The notes beneath the pieces are model-generated. The model saw only the letters and a program-made list of their open reading frames with translations. It was not told where the DNA came from and searched no databases. A program made the translations under genes and the position numbers. A stretch of DNA of 64,000 nucleotides from Aquanectria penicillioides (taxonomy: Eukaryota; Ascomycota; Sordariomycetes; Hypocreales; Nectriaceae), in the NCBI GenBank assembly GCA_003415625.1, contig PYIU01000003.1:1736001-1800000 (forward strand), read 5' to 3'. Of the stretch, positions 36,998-49,747 are shown piece after piece. The number at the start of each line of letters is the position of its first letter. Positions within the stretch are counted from its first letter, which is position 1.

Positions 36998-38787
36998 AGT
37001 TGGGGTGAAGGAACCCAGGAACTTGGTTGAGGTCAGCCAGGCTGAACAGGGACCCTGTTGGTGGCAGAGATCCCGACGTCGCCCTCCCGAGCGGGAGTGG
37101 GGGACATGGGGGATTTGGTGGGATAAGGGACGTTGATGGGGCGTGTGGTCCAGACTCTCGGCTAATTTTGATCTTGCTGAGTGCGTATTTGTGAGGGCGG
37201 GCTTTGTTTTTTTGTTTGACCTGCAGGGCCTCGGCTCCTACGATTTCGACAGGTCATATTTTGGACTTTGTAATCAAGTCAACTTCATCATGCGTCCAGC
37301 TCCTTCTGTCAACATATTGAGACAATACCGAAGTAACTCAAAAACAAAATCTCGACCTTCAGGAAGGCTGCTCAACGAGGCTTGTAGCGAATGAAGTGCC
37401 TCCAACCTCGCTATGAATGGCAATAAGTGGGGATGTCTGGGTTCGAATTTTTTGAGTTACTACGGTATTTAGGGTGCTCTGTCTCGGCCATGTCATGGTT
37501 CCGTGACTCGGGATGCCTAGCTTGAAATCATCGATCACCATTCCCGTCAGGTTGGGCCACCAATCTTCGAAAGCGAACGCGGATATTAGAGACATGTATG
37601 CTCCACCACGGATGTAACCGCGGAAGGGTGTAGGGTAGTGAGCTTAGCGAGGGCTGAAGGGAGATCTTTCAATAGCTTGGGATCGGGAAATTAGAAGCCT
37701 AGCTAGGAAGTAAGTATCAGAGGGCTTTGCCGAGAATGGATCTTCAAATACCCTGGGGAGATCGTGAAGCACAGACGGGCTGATGCGGGCCACCTGAAGA
37801 TCCAGCTGCGATGCAGGCACCGGGTGTCCCCTGGCATCGAGACATGATAACGAACATGGATATGCCAGCTCTAGAGGTCGTTGACATCGGCCGCTGGGGA
37901 ACCGGAAAATCCCACGAGTAAAAACACCCGGTGCAAACAATCATTGGGCCTCATCTCTTGGGGTCGGAGTTTGGGAGTTTGGGGCATGTTTCGCCTGTCT
38001 AGAGGCGGCACAGGTTTGACAAATACTCTTCAGCCTGCCCCGTTTCCTTCACATAGCTTCGTTGACAGGCATGCTAGTTCGTACTCGTGTTCTCTCTTCT
38101 CAATTTCTTCTTGTGGATTCGGTATGCATCTGTATCTCTTTCTGCATCTGTGCTACTGGGGGGGGGGGGGGATGAGAATGTTTCGGTTGCACACCAGCAC
38201 GCTCCTCTGATGGAAGAGACGATGGAAGACCGTGCTGAAGCGTCACGCGGGAGGGAAACACGGAAACGCTCTACTTCATCTCATGATATTGGCTCGACGC
38301 GTTTGCCCCTCTTTTTCTCGTCTTCCTCGTTGTCCGGGAGCTTCATGGGCGTCATCTAGCCGCGCGGAAACCAGACCATCACAAGGAATGCCTGGCCGGC
38401 AACCATAGCGAAATGCGCCAAATTGGGCTGTGTGTGCATTTGCTAACGAGCTCGTTGTGCTCATCGCGGCCCTTGCTCCAGCGTCCTTTCTGTGTTTGTG
38501 TCGATCTAACGCCTAGGCTCAGCGTCTAGGTTTGAAGGTCGGCACTCGAACTTGGAAGTGCTCGGGCACGCTCTGGCCTTTTTGATCTGGTTTGCATTGA
38601 TCCACGGACCGCATCCGAGAGGTATCTTAATTGCTGCCATTTGGCCGGCAGCCTTAGCAGTTGCTGTTAATCGTGCACGTCCTTAGTCCAATCGCCTGCT
38701 TTTCATTTGATTCTCAGATGAGGTTCAAGCGAACCATCTGCACCGGCTATCTCCAGTCCCTCAAGTTCGTGTATGAAATAGCCCGCG
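36998..38787. other. Intergenic region
   Basis: No gene seen in about 1.8 kb. It includes a G14 run (38158-38171). The region before 38788 is the likely promoter of the MIF-like gene. Confidence 0.55.
38158..38171 (+). repeat. G14 homopolymer
   Basis: Uninterrupted run of 14 G, non-coding. Confidence 0.9.
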
Positions 38788-39933
38788 ATGGACGACATCC
38801 CCCAGACCCAGCATACTCCGCATTCATTATCGGACGCCAGGAAAACTCCAGAACCACCTCCCTTTCTATTCTCAGTTCGCTCAAAACTACCTTCACCGGA
38901 GCGGAGAGGAAAGCCCAAAATGAACAAACCCAGTCTCGAACCCGTCATCGAGGGCGCTCAGAACGTGGTCAGAGACACCCAGACTCCCCCTCCTGGCGAT
39001 GGAGCGAAGATGAGGAGAAAGACATCTCGAACAGATCTTGGGCGGCAGCGCAGCGCATGTTTCGAAGAGACGTTTGTCTCAAAGGAAATGGACCTTCTTG
39101 GAGATCTGGTGCGGAGCGAAGCGATAGTCATGGCAGAAGTCAAGACCAATGTCATTGTAAGACACTCCGACCGAGAGCTCGTCCAGGAGACGTTGATCCT
39201 AATATAGAGACATTCTAGGTCCATGACGAGTATACTTTTGTCAAAGAACTATCACAGCATCTGGCTGTCAGATATCACCGACAAATTAGCTCAATCGTGG
39301 TGACGCTGCGACACAGCGCATGCATCTTCTTCGGCGGATGTTGCGACCCGGCCTACATCTTGACAGTCGAGGCGCTCTCGAGCCTGGTGCAAATGGCTAC
39401 CAATAAGCGCAATGTCTCGCTTCTTCAGCAGCACATGGAGCAAGCGCTCGGTGTGCCCCTTCTCGAGGATATTGCCGTTTCGTGCCAATTCCTGAGGAGT
39501 GTTCCGGATGGAAAGGCAGAACGGTAGCGGGTCAGATTGCCGACGTTTCAGGGGTTCGGGCTGGAACCGACAGCCATGCCAGGAGACCCAGGACAGCAAG
39601 GGTTTGGCGCTCTCATTTTGGCACCTTGCAATGATGGCTCAGATGCTAACAGGTTTTGGTACAGGGCTCGGTTAGTGAGGCATCAACTTCTCCTCGGGGT
39701 CAGTCAATTTCCCCGAAAGGACGACCTTCGACAGCTGAGGCATCTACATCTCACCACGGTACATTCGTATTAGATACATCCCCGAGTACGGGATCAGCGG
39801 AGAATTGGATTCTTCAGGCGGTGGCGGTGATGCATACAAGCCGAAGGGCTTGAGGCGAAGAAAGAGTTTCATGCACAACCTATTTACCAGGTCATCATCT
39901 CGAACAAGAGAGGTGGAGAGTAGCCGGGTATAA
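38788..39933 (+). CDS. MIF/tautomerase-fold protein with long tails (two one-base frameshifts)
   Basis: Fungal protein with a macrophage migration inhibitory factor-like fold embedded between long disordered tails, about 321 residues when read through. Proposed exons are 38788-39156, 39219-39544 and 39665-39933; the first intron is clear (GTAAGA..TTCTAG), the second has a weak GTTTCA donor and is tentative. The core runs from AEVKTNVIVHDEYTFVKEL through SSIVVTLRHSACIFFGGCCDP, YILTVEALSS and HMEQALGV. Then the frame breaks in the C4 run at 39456-39459: the -1 frame continues PSRGYCRFVPIPEECSGWKG, matching the family. A second break between about 39779 and 39794 (CCCC or GGG) moves to the frame encoding GLRRRKSFMHNLFTRSSSR before a stop at 39931. 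The proline that serves as the free N-terminal catalytic base in MIF is not free here, so tautomerase activity is doubtful. Confidence 0.72.
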
Positions 39934-42526
39934 CCAAAAGAATAACAAAGAAACAAGCAAATGAAAAAAGAATCATGCATACACGTGTTTTAGGTCCAGA
40001 GCCACTATGCAATTTGCTGAAAACTTTGCGAATGAGGTGTAGTCGTTCGGAATAGGTGAAAGAAGGGAAGCTGGTCAAAGAGTTTTCTCTCGCTGCAATT
40101 GCGGACATAAGGTGATTGCCTAATATTTTGCACAAGTATACTATGAGGCGCTAAGAGACCTCTATTGGAACATGGCCAGCTTTGAGAGTGAAATTGGAAT
40201 TCGGTGATCTGATTGTACATCAAAATATCCATGTGTTAAAGCTGCAGGGTAGGGAAACGACCCGTAGAGTCCATTTGTTGCCTAGTAATTTTGACAAGCT
40301 TCGTTTATAACCAGGGCTGTGTTTTTAAAGAAGAAAAAAACCCCCCGCCCTTTGTTAAGATGCCTGTGATTTGACATGATTTTCGAATCTGAGTATTGGT
40401 CGGAAGAGCAGAGATTGGAGATGAATGCTTCGACCGCGTTGGCAACCCTTGACTCGTCATCTAGCACATATCAATACCAGATGATTTCATGCTCTTAGCT
40501 CATGCTTGAGTGATAAATTCGGAATACTTAGAAAAAAAAACGAGCTAATGATTTTTGATTAAATACAAGGAAGAAACCAAAGCGCTGGATACAAAGCCAT
40601 CAGGAACGTGGAGGCAACATGTTGTCGAGCGGTTCTGTCCTCCATGTCGGATATTGTCCATAAAAGTAATCTCAGCGCCATTTCTAGGTACGTTAGATAC
40701 TGGGACGCGGTGGTCGATAGCGGGCTTAAGCGACCCACGGCATGCCATCCCCGTGAGAGAGGCACCCTACTGGGGGATCCGTGCTCCCTGGAGCGGTGCC
40801 CTGAAGCGGCAGCCCGATTGCCGTCCGCCTTATTTTTGAGTTCCTGATAACCGCTGGCTCACGGCACCATCAAATCATAATACTCGATTGTTCAGTTCCA
40901 ACCTCTCACATCCCACCTCCCACATCCCACATAACATCCCACACCCACACATTCTCGACGACCAGGCTTGGCTCAACGCCGCTGTGCAAGCCGGCAGGGG
41001 AAAAATTAATACACGCAACTATCGACTCTAGGCTGCTTGCTACCCCCAAACCGGGCGTTCATTGGGCACCGCGCCGCCGCCTCAGATCAGCCGTTCCTTC
41101 ATTTAGGCGACCGTGGTCCAGTTGATCGGCTTCAGTGCGTCCATCATCTCCGTCGAGCCAGCGCCTCTGGCCAAAGCAAAGGCAGCGCTCCCTGCCAGCA
41201 TCAGAGCCCTCAGCCCTCTCAGCCCTCTCAGCCTCGGAGCCACTTTGATGACACGCTGGGAATTCCCCCTAGCACAGAACCCGCTTACTCTCATTGCACT
41301 GCCTATCGGGGCCCCGGCAAGCTGCGTTATCGTGTTTGACATCGGTTGGATTTGACAAAGCCATGGAGGTAAGAAGAAATGCGGCATCTTCCTTTTGTTC
41401 CCCCCAGCGTCCCTGTCATTTCTGCCCTTTCTGTTTCAGGTCTTCCTTCTTTTTTTTCAGGCAGTCACGGCCTTATTTGATTTGGTGTTGGCCGCCTGAG
41501 TGGGCGGCGCGGTCGGTCCTGCGTGTCGCCTCCACCAGAGAAATGGCCCTGGATCATCATGGGGAGCAGCAAAGAGCTCCAGGGAGCCACATGAAGCGGC
41601 AGATCAATCGAGGATGAAATAAATCAAGGATCCCAAGTCGAGCGCCAGACGTGTACGACAGCCAACCCCGGCAGCCTTGTCCATGCCACCCCTTCCCGCC
41701 GCTCCCTACGCCTGGAAATCATCCCGTGTGTCGTTACTCCGGCCTGACATGGAGCTTCTCATGATGAGCGGGCGGCGGCGGCGGAGGGCGGCTACCTGGC
41801 AGATTGACTCGCTGGACGGACATGGCTGGGTTGGGCTGCGTTGCGGATGAGCCTGTGTTACCCTGGCAGGCAGAGCTGGCTTTGTTATATTTGGACGTGT
41901 GGCCCGTGGCCCAGTCTCCCCATGCTGCTCGCTCGAGGCCCAAGATACCAAAGCCCAAGCAGGACAGACGTGTGCAGATGCGAAACCAGCAGCAGAAGCG
42001 TGAAGTCGACAACGCGTGATCCGCGACACTGTGAGTCTTGCGACTCGAGCATCGTCACTGTGTGTGCAGCAGCCTGGTCAAGGCGACTGACTGGGCTTCT
42101 GAAGAGATACGACACGCCCGGTCGCAACACGGCATCGACGGGCATCAACAGTCTACACAAACAGGAGCAGTAACCTGTCGCCTTCAATCCGCAGCTGCCA
42201 TCGGGTGATCCGAGAAGGATGGTATGGGATGAGATGAAATGGCACCGCACCAAATACGCCGTGGCTAGCCTGGACCAGTGTGCAGAACGCCAGGCGGCAG
42301 ACCCTTCTTTTGCTCAGCTTCGAGTGATATGAGCACAAAGCCACATGGAAATATTGAGCATACATCTGCCTTTGTTGTCGGCCCAGCTTCAACTGGATTG
42401 CACTCTATGTCATCAAATGGAAGAAAAAAAGTCGTCAACACAAACACTCAAAGACATAACATCATATTCCAACCCAACGCTACTTTGATACACCCAATTT
42501 TTGCATTTTCTGCCTGGCATACCACC
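39934..42526. other. Intergenic region
   Basis: About 2.6 kb without a supportable gene. AT-rich at 39.9-40.6 kb, then mixed. Short ORFs near 40550-40840 and 41100-41390 occur on both strands and carry no recognisable domain. Confidence 0.55.
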
Positions 42527-43850
42527 ATGTCCCTCAGCCCCCCAGTCCAAGACCTCTCCCCACCACCGCCGCCAGATGATGGCGATGACCCGTCCTCTCA
42601 AATTATCCCTGGCAAGATGAGTCCAGCCAAGCTAAATCTTCAACGTCTTTATGAACAGTCCCGCAGAGGAGCCCCGAAGAAGGATGCCCCTAAGCCTGCC
42701 ACTGCCGATGCAACGGCCACAGGCGCTCCGGCGAAGGGCAAGCCTAGATTATTACTCATGGGCCAACGACGGTAAGGGCAGTGACTCTCATCAGTGACTT
42801 GTGCGAAGCTGATAAATGCTGTAGGAGCGGCAAGTCCTCTATTTCGAGTGTCGTCTTCCACAAACTACCACCTAATGAGACCTTGTTTCTCGAGTCAACT
42901 GCTCGAATTCAAAAAGATTCCATGGCGTGGGGATCCCCTTGTTATCATATCCATTTTTTGCTGCCATTACTGATATTGCGAACTGCAGCTCGTTTATGGA
43001 CTTCCAGGTCTGGGACTTTCCTGGTCAGATTGATATTTTCGAAAGCCCTGGGTTTGATATGGAGGCTATATTCGGCGAGATTGGTGCCCTTATCTGGGTT
43101 ATCGATGCCCAGGACGACTATCTCGAGGCGGTCATGCGCCTAAACACTACCATTCTTTCCCTCCAGAGAACCTATCCCAACATTAACATTGAAGTCTTCA
43201 TCCACAAGGTGGATGGCCTTTCCGATGATTACAAACTTGATATCCAGCGTGATATCACCATCCGCATCCAGGACGAACTTTCTGACCATGGCTTTGAGAA
43301 CGCTCCAGTCACCTTCCATCTGACTTCAATCTACAACCACTCAATTTTTGAAGCTTTTTCCAAGGTCATACAAAAACTGATCCCTCGCCTTGGAACACTG
43401 GAGTCCATGCTCACTAACCTTTGCCGCACTTGTCGCTTTGAAAAGGCCTACCTTTTCGACGTCCTTTCCAAGATCTATATTGCCACGGATAGCGCTACCG
43501 CCGATATGGCCAGTTACGAGATTTGCAGTGATTACATTGACGTCATTATCGACATTACAGATGTTTACGGTACCTGGCAGCGAAGTGAAGATGGACGCCG
43601 CCGCCTCGAGGGTGAGCCGTGGAGCGCTCCTCTAGACGACCAGGTTGGCTGTGCCACTGCAGAGAGCTGTCTGGTGCTACATGATAGCAACAAGCCCATC
43701 ATGTTGCGTGAGGTCGATCGATATCTTGCCCTGGTTGCTATTATGAAGGAGGACTCATACGATAGCATGCCCCTTGTGAATATGAACGTTGAGGCTGTTG
43801 TCGAGGGCCTGACCGAGTTCTTTGATATTACGAAGCCGAGGCAGGGATGA
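42527..43850 (+). CDS. gtr2: Rag-family GTPase Gtr2 (RagC/D-like)
   Basis: Subunit of the Gtr1-Gtr2 heterodimer that, on the vacuolar membrane with the EGO/Ragulator complex, signals amino-acid sufficiency to TORC1. Exons 42527-42771, 42825-42926 and 42989-43850 give 402 residues. Features in order: a Pro/Asp-rich N-terminal tail; G1 motif GQRRSGKSSI, completed across intron 1; conserved [15 protein letters not shown]3 DFPGQ in place of DTAGQ, as in RagC; VIDAQDDY; and G4 as HKVDGLSDD. The C-terminal half ([25 protein letters not shown], then [16 protein letters not shown]) is the longin/roadblock dimerisation domain. The second intron has a weak GTGGGG donor but restores the [17 protein letters not shown] frame. 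The gene is convergent with APC4, with 180 bp between stop codons. Confidence 0.93.
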
Positions 43851-44030
43851 TTGGGGCCTGGAAAGAGACATTACTTCTGCTTCAAGAGTTCTTCTTGACT
43901 TTCACGATGTATCAATATTTTCTGTTAGCGTACCCTCAAGACCTGCTTTCTGCTAGATTCTCGTTCATCCTTCGTCGTTAATATGATCATTGTTGATGCA
44001 TAGGCTCAACTACCTCGGCTCAAACACTTG

Positions 44031-46689
44031 CTAATCCACAGGGTTTGGAACGGCAAACGTCCGCAATGTGATGCAATTGCTCTCCAATAAGCAGATCCTC
44101 GCCGGCACCTCCCCTCTGACATCGGTCCGATCATGAACCTCCATCCGCACAGGCCGCAGTGATGGGGTTATGGGGAAGGAATACTCGGTAAAATTGTTAG
44201 ACGAGATGTGAGCGAATTCGTTGGGACTCTCTGGTTCGTATGGGCTGTAGGAAAGCTTGTCGGGTCGAATAGGCACCCAGAGAACCTTTGGCAAGTTGTC
44301 TGATCACAGAGTCAGAGGGGATGACGGCAAAAACGGAAACCAAAGGAAGTAGAGAAAGAATTAAATAGTACCCTTTTCAGTGTAGAGGATGATGAGAGTT
44401 TCGTCGTCGAGAAACTTGAAGTCAATCAGGGATCGGGAACCGAGGTCGATGCAGCACGACGTTGGTGCTAGATTGCTACTGATGCCGTTGACAATTTCAA
44501 GCCCGATGCAGAAGATATAAACTAAACGTGTTAGAACTTTAAAGCCGGAGATGATGTTGATGACGAAAAATTTACCTTTGTTCTTGGCTTCTTTGGATGC
44601 CAATGCTGTCACCATCTTCATGTCCTGTACCAACATGAGCACTGAAAATCGTGTACTTAGTCCATGCGGCGACATACATTGTTCTTTACCTTGCACATTC
44701 GCATATCCATCCGAGTGATGGGATGTCCCACCGAAAGCTTAATAGCCTTTCCGAACCGGACACTTCGCTTTTTCGCTTCTGCAATGTCCTTGAAGATCCG
44801 ACTGGACCACGTACTCACATAGTTGACTAAGAAATCCACATGTGGAAGGGCCTTCATGCTCGCCTGGCCATTCTCACGTTTCTTCAGCTGCTTGTCAAGC
44901 ACATCTAATAGACTAGGCCCATCCTCTATGTGCGCCCAGTCTGAAGTATAATCATCCTTGTCGATTTCATCAAAGAAGATCTTGAGAGGGCTTTCGGTGA
45001 GATATGTCTCGATATATGTGAGGACCTTGCCATGGTCCATGGTTGCCTCCTTTTCGGTGAGTTCCTCATTACCCGAGCTTGACGCGAGGCGGTCGATCTG
45101 GAACCGCATCCACGTCGAGAAGGACGTGAAGTGCTCGAGCTCATCCATGACCGATATCAATATTTTGTGACCAACGAGGTTGAGGCAACTGATGATATCC
45201 ATCACTCGGTTGACCTGAGTGACAGTAAAACCAATGTCATCGCGGGTATCGAAAAACTGAGCAAGACCTCGCAATCTGCTCAGAATGACCGAGCACCGAT
45301 CGAGAGCCGGAAGAAAGTTTTCGTGCACTAAGCTTCGAAGATTCTCGAGCCCAGATACAACTGCTTTATCCCATCGTTTGTGGCCCTGTATTACCTGGTT
45401 AGGAAACCTCTAAATCTGTAAATGTTATTCAACTGACACGTTCTGCAAGACTATCCACTAGCCATTCTCTGACTGGTTCGTAGGCATGTCCAGTGACAAC
45501 CGTGTGATAAAGAGCGGGAACTATTCCTCGTGGGCCACTCTCCATGCTTTCAAGGTCACCCTCAACACTTCTAAGGAAGCGGCTTGGGAGTTCGCGAGTA
45601 TTCTTCCACTCAACTTGCATGTGAAGTTGTGTTTGTTTTAGATACCTCAGCAGCTTCTGTAGGGTTGTCAATTTTGATGCGAGAAGAGGTAAGTTAATTG
45701 GGGATGATGAGATGAATGGTAGATCCATGGGGACAACGTGAACCTCCTCTGGTTCATCTACTTTCTCCGCAAGCAATAGTGCGTGGGTCGAGACTTGGGG
45801 ATGAGAGGCATGATGAACCAATTGCGAGGCGACTGAAGCACCTAGGGTGGGGGATGGGAAGCTACCGATGATAAACGAATCGTAAATGCTCAGCTTCAAC
45901 TTGCCGTCACTGGTCCCGATGACCATGACGTCGACTTGGTCGTAATCCTCGGGCTTCGGAGATTGGAAGAGGAAATCAATTCCCGTACGCAGGGTAAACA
46001 CCATGGCATCTTCGCTAAGAGGAACTTAGAACGGCACAACAACAACGAAGTATGAAAAGAGGAGCTTCATTACATACCCTGCGCCGGCACTGGCGCTGGG
46101 GAGGGGGCTGATCTTGGGTAATGCCGTGTCCACCTCCAGAAAGGCGAGCTCCCGTGGTAGGTCAATGGGGGTTTCATCATCAGAATTGCCTCCATTCTTG
46201 ACCAGCCCGTTCTTTATTTCTCGAGACACCGCATTAGTGCCCTTGTCTGCAATGTTGCTACTTGCCCAACCAATGTGCGTAATCTTGACATCCGACGACT
46301 CGCACACTTGGATGTGGTGAGCAGCTTTGTTATTCTCCAGGCCCATCAAGCGGACAAAGCCATCGCTCCACCCTACTGCTAGAAACTGCCCTGAGAGACG
46401 AATAAGGACTTGAATGCTGGGTATGACAGCCTGTTAGGCGAGTAAGGGCTCACTCACCATCAGGCTTCCACGTCACAGCTTGGGCTTCAGGTGCCTTCTG
46501 GCCTGGCGCAGCCACCTGGTGGATCTTCGAAACAGCTTGTGCAGGAGGCCGATAGATGAAGAGATTTCTCCCGGCGTCGTCCCAAGTAGCAGAAAGATCA
46601 AGGGTCGGGCAGCTTACCGGGAAGCCTTTGGGAGCCTTGTCCTGATACTCGATTTCGCTAAAGAGAGTGAGTTGATTTTCTTGGGCCAT
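44031..46689 (-). CDS. apc4: Anaphase-promoting complex subunit 4
   Basis: Platform subunit of the APC/C ubiquitin ligase, nuclear, needed for anaphase and mitotic exit. Proposed minus-strand exons: 46689-46458, 46390-46078, 46014-45438, 45385-44690, 44641-44576, 44521-44372 and 44299-44031, about 767 residues. The N terminus has WD40-like strands (LSATWDDAGRNLFIYR, then AVTWKPDGQFLAVGWSDGFV), followed by the long helical APC4 domain (for example RGHKRWDKAVVSGLENLRSL and HFTSFSTWMRFQIDRL) and a C-terminal beta-rich segment ending TLRTFAVPNPVD. The junction between exons 4 and 5 (CAAG/GTAAAG..TTTTCAG/TGCTCATG) does not keep frame: the exon sum is one base short of a multiple of three, so either a base is missing next to the GG at about 44690 or a splice site is misplaced. 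The first four exons join perfectly. Confidence 0.88.
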
Positions 46690-47208
46690 GGTTTTCCTAT
46701 TTTCTTAATCACGAGACTGAAAAGAAAGGACTTGAAAGTTTCTACTGCAGTATCATTGCGCTCGTTTTCACCCCCGACAAGGCAATGGTGTGAATCTTTT
46801 TGGTTGTTAAATGTAGTAGGTGGACTGTCAAGGCGGTGCAATTTGTTGGCGTTTGGGTTGACGCGATTGCACAGTGTTTTTCCCACCACGCCCTCACTGT
46901 ATGAGCTCACACTATAAACTTGATGGAAGTGGACAACGGAGGAGAACAAAGTGCACAACCCAATGCATCCCAACAGGCCTCGATTATCATCTCTGGCCCG
47001 GCTATCAATCAATGGTCATCTAACAGCTCTTCCCTCATCACGAAAACACGTTCTTATTCCATATTGTCATTGCGCCATTAGGTTCTAAACCCCAGACACT
47101 CCTGATGCTCACTACCGTCGTGACATGGCCTCTCCCATTCATAGACTGACCCTGTTCAACTCCCAAGCTGGACTATTTCCCAAATACGACCGGCTTTTTA
47201 GGCTCTAT
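46690..47208. other. APC4 promoter and coatomer delta 3' flank
   Basis: Spacer between two minus-strand genes in tandem. No gene or clear motif seen. Confidence 0.6.
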
Positions 47209-48959
47209 CTACTCAATCAAAAAGTTGTCCGCGTGACACTTGATCTCCTTCGAGAATGTCACCTCCTCGTCCTCCTCTAGGAGCGATGCGGAAGTAACCT
47301 GGTTGCGGTTAGCAAGAAGTATGGGCTCGGTATACCGGAAGGTACTTACGTCAACATTAATGAAAGGTGCACTCTTGTTGAATCTCACGGTCATGGGGAA
47401 GAAGTCGTTCTCATCGCTGGATTCCGACTCAAATTCGAACGAACCGCTGGGACTGTCCTCGTCCACATTGCCAATTGTCCACTCCAGGGCATCGCCTGAT
47501 ACGTCGTAGGTGGCGTCGAAGCTCGAGACAACAGGCTCAGTGCCAGAGTAAGGAATGATGACACTGACATCCTTAAGAGCGTCGCTGCTAGTCAATTCGT
47601 ACTCGACAGTCATGTTATATTTGTGACCCTCCTTGTTGATCCAGACTGTGAAGGTGATGGGGCATGCGCTTGCATCATCCACCTTAGGGGAGGCCCTCCA
47701 TCGCAAAACACCGACGGCGTTGTTCACAGGGAATCCACGAGCGGTGTTGCTCATCTGAATAACTTTAGAACCGTTGAACAGGTTCCGATCCACGTTGGGA
47801 TGGGTACGGAACTGCGCCCCATGCGAGGCAACAGCGTGGAGGTTCAGCTTGACCTTAGTCAGGCTTGGGTCGGAGATGCGCAGGGTCAGATCACCACTAA
47901 TGGACAGCGAGTTGACAGCACCCTCGCGGGACAGCTTGGCTGAGATCGTTTCGGAGACGGTGACGTGGATAGCATCGCGGTCCATGGTGGTGGAGATGCG
48001 GGGCTCGGCAGGCTCAGCGTGATGGGCGGGAGCTGGGGCGACGAGAGGAGTATCGTCAATCTCACCGCCCATGTCGCCTCGCACTCGCTCGAACATGTCG
48101 GTTGTCTTTGATTTCTTCCCAAGCTGCATGCCCTTGGCTTTGGGCGCAGTAGCCCTAGAACTCATTAGCTTCTTCTCTCTATGTAGCCAAGGACATAACC
48201 CGCTTACTTGTTGAACGTCTTGTTCTTCTCAGCCTCATAGGAATCGTAGGAATCGGGGCCTGATCGTGATGGCGGAGTGTATGTGGGATAGGTGGGGGTT
48301 CGCGGCATGCCACCAGGACGGCCGCCCCGGGCGGCGTCCTTGCGCTGCATCTCAAGTTGCTTCGCCTTTCGTTTTCGCTCCTCGGTCGCCTCCAATTCCT
48401 TGTTCTGAACGCGTTGTGAGTATAGAGGGGATTGCGGGGGCCTTCAGGGGTGCTTACTCGAGCGATGATCTCCTGGATGCGCTCCTCATGACTTTCCATT
48501 TCGAGGAAGGTCTTGATCTGGCTGATGGTCAGGTTCTCTCGGTAACCGAGAGTGACAAGCTCGTCAAAGGCGCTGAGAAGTTCGTAGGCATTTTTGACGA
48601 TTTCACGCTCGTCGAGGCTCTTGCATGTGCTGGTGACGACCTGGGCGAAGAGGTGCAGGGAGTCGATGTCCTGGAGGATGTTGGACTGGCGGTTGGTAAT
48701 GAGGACCATGTAGAGCTCGTCGAGGGGCTGGTATACGAAGCGGACGTTGTCCTGCTCGACGGTGGTGTGTTGGGTGCCGCTGTCGGCGAGCTTGGGGAAC
48801 GATGCCAGGAGAGCCTCTATGCGCGATCGTGGCATCTCCCGGAACTGTCTCGAGAGGACAGCTTTCCCTCCGCGGGTGCAAATCGAAGCCGCGAGGACGA
48901 CCTAGGGCGCGTTAGCAAGGGAACATTGAGGGACCACATTGAAAGACGATGCGCACCAT
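47209..48959 (-). CDS. ret2: Coatomer subunit delta (COPI)
   Basis: Delta-COP of the COPI coat, which mediates Golgi-to-ER retrograde transport; 512 residues. Minus-strand exons are 48959-48957 (the ATG alone), 48901-48458, 48404-48208, 48154-47350 and 47298-47209, and all phases agree. The N-terminal longin-like domain begins VVLAASICTRGGKAVLSRQF; LITNRQSNILQDIDSL is diagnostic of delta-COP. A charged helix (ELEATEERKRKAKQLEMQRK) forms the linker, followed by a Gly/Pro-rich hinge, then a mu-homology domain (about residues 275-512) with VSETISAKLSREGAVNSL and ending SKEIKCHADNFLIE. The unusual three-nucleotide first coding exon is supported by a GTGCGC donor, a GCTAAC branch site and a CCTAG acceptor, and restores the conserved MVVLAASICTR start. 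It is divergent from the acidic-protein gene. Confidence 0.93.
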
Positions 48960-49747
48960 CGTGGCAGGCTAGATCAGGCAGAGTTGGCGTTGAGAAAGAC
49001 AAGGGAGACGTTGCGTTGGCGGATTCAAGCGTCAGTCGTTGTCGTCTCCTGGAGCTGGGCGGGCCAATATTGCAGGTGTGCGAGGCGGGACGTGCTGGCT
49101 GCATTGGCTACAGTGGTTACAGTGGCTAGTTACAGTGGCTCGTGCCTCAGCGAGAGTGGCTTGGTGGGGTTCTCACTTGGGGACACTTGGGAGCTTTTGG
49201 TTGCTCCCACTGTACGCTAGTCTACTTACGGTAAGAGGCAGCCTCTCCATCAGCCTTCCAAGGTCTGCGCCTTGAATGCCAGGCCAGGTACGTGCCTGCC
49301 TGCCTACCTAATCAATGCGGAAGCTCTTTGATGAACATCCACTTTTCGACTTCCAACTCCCCAACTTTCAAACCGCCGCGATTACTGTGGCCTACATCAT
49401 CGTATCATATCAAAAGCCTACCTCGAAATTTAATCTCGGGAAATAGTTTCGAAGTCGATTCTTCCTTCTGTTTTTGATCCCAGAACAGATGTCGCAGACT
49501 ATCCTCTCCGTTTCCATTCACGAGCCAAATTGGTCGGAAAGACTTTGATCGCTTCCTTCTTGTTTCATCCACCTGATACCCGAAAGCCCGACGTCCCGTA
49601 CTGGACAAACTTCCGTCCTCCGATATTTATCGAAGAAAGCCTCGATTTGATAACCGCGGCTGGTAGCGATCCAGGCCCTTGAGCCAAGGCTCCCCTTGAT
49701 TCAACGACGATTGGTGACCCGATCCTACCTTGTCCAACATCGCCGAC
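48960..49747. other. Divergent promoter, coatomer delta / acidic protein
   Basis: A 788-bp bidirectional spacer. It has short tandem AGTGGCT/CAGTGG units around 49100-49145 and CCTGCCTGCCTACC near 49296. No gene seen. Confidence 0.55.

Noticed and set aside
48266..49129. 287-codon plus-strand open frame
   Set aside because: It lies antisense over coatomer delta exons and introns; the sense strand has full family support.
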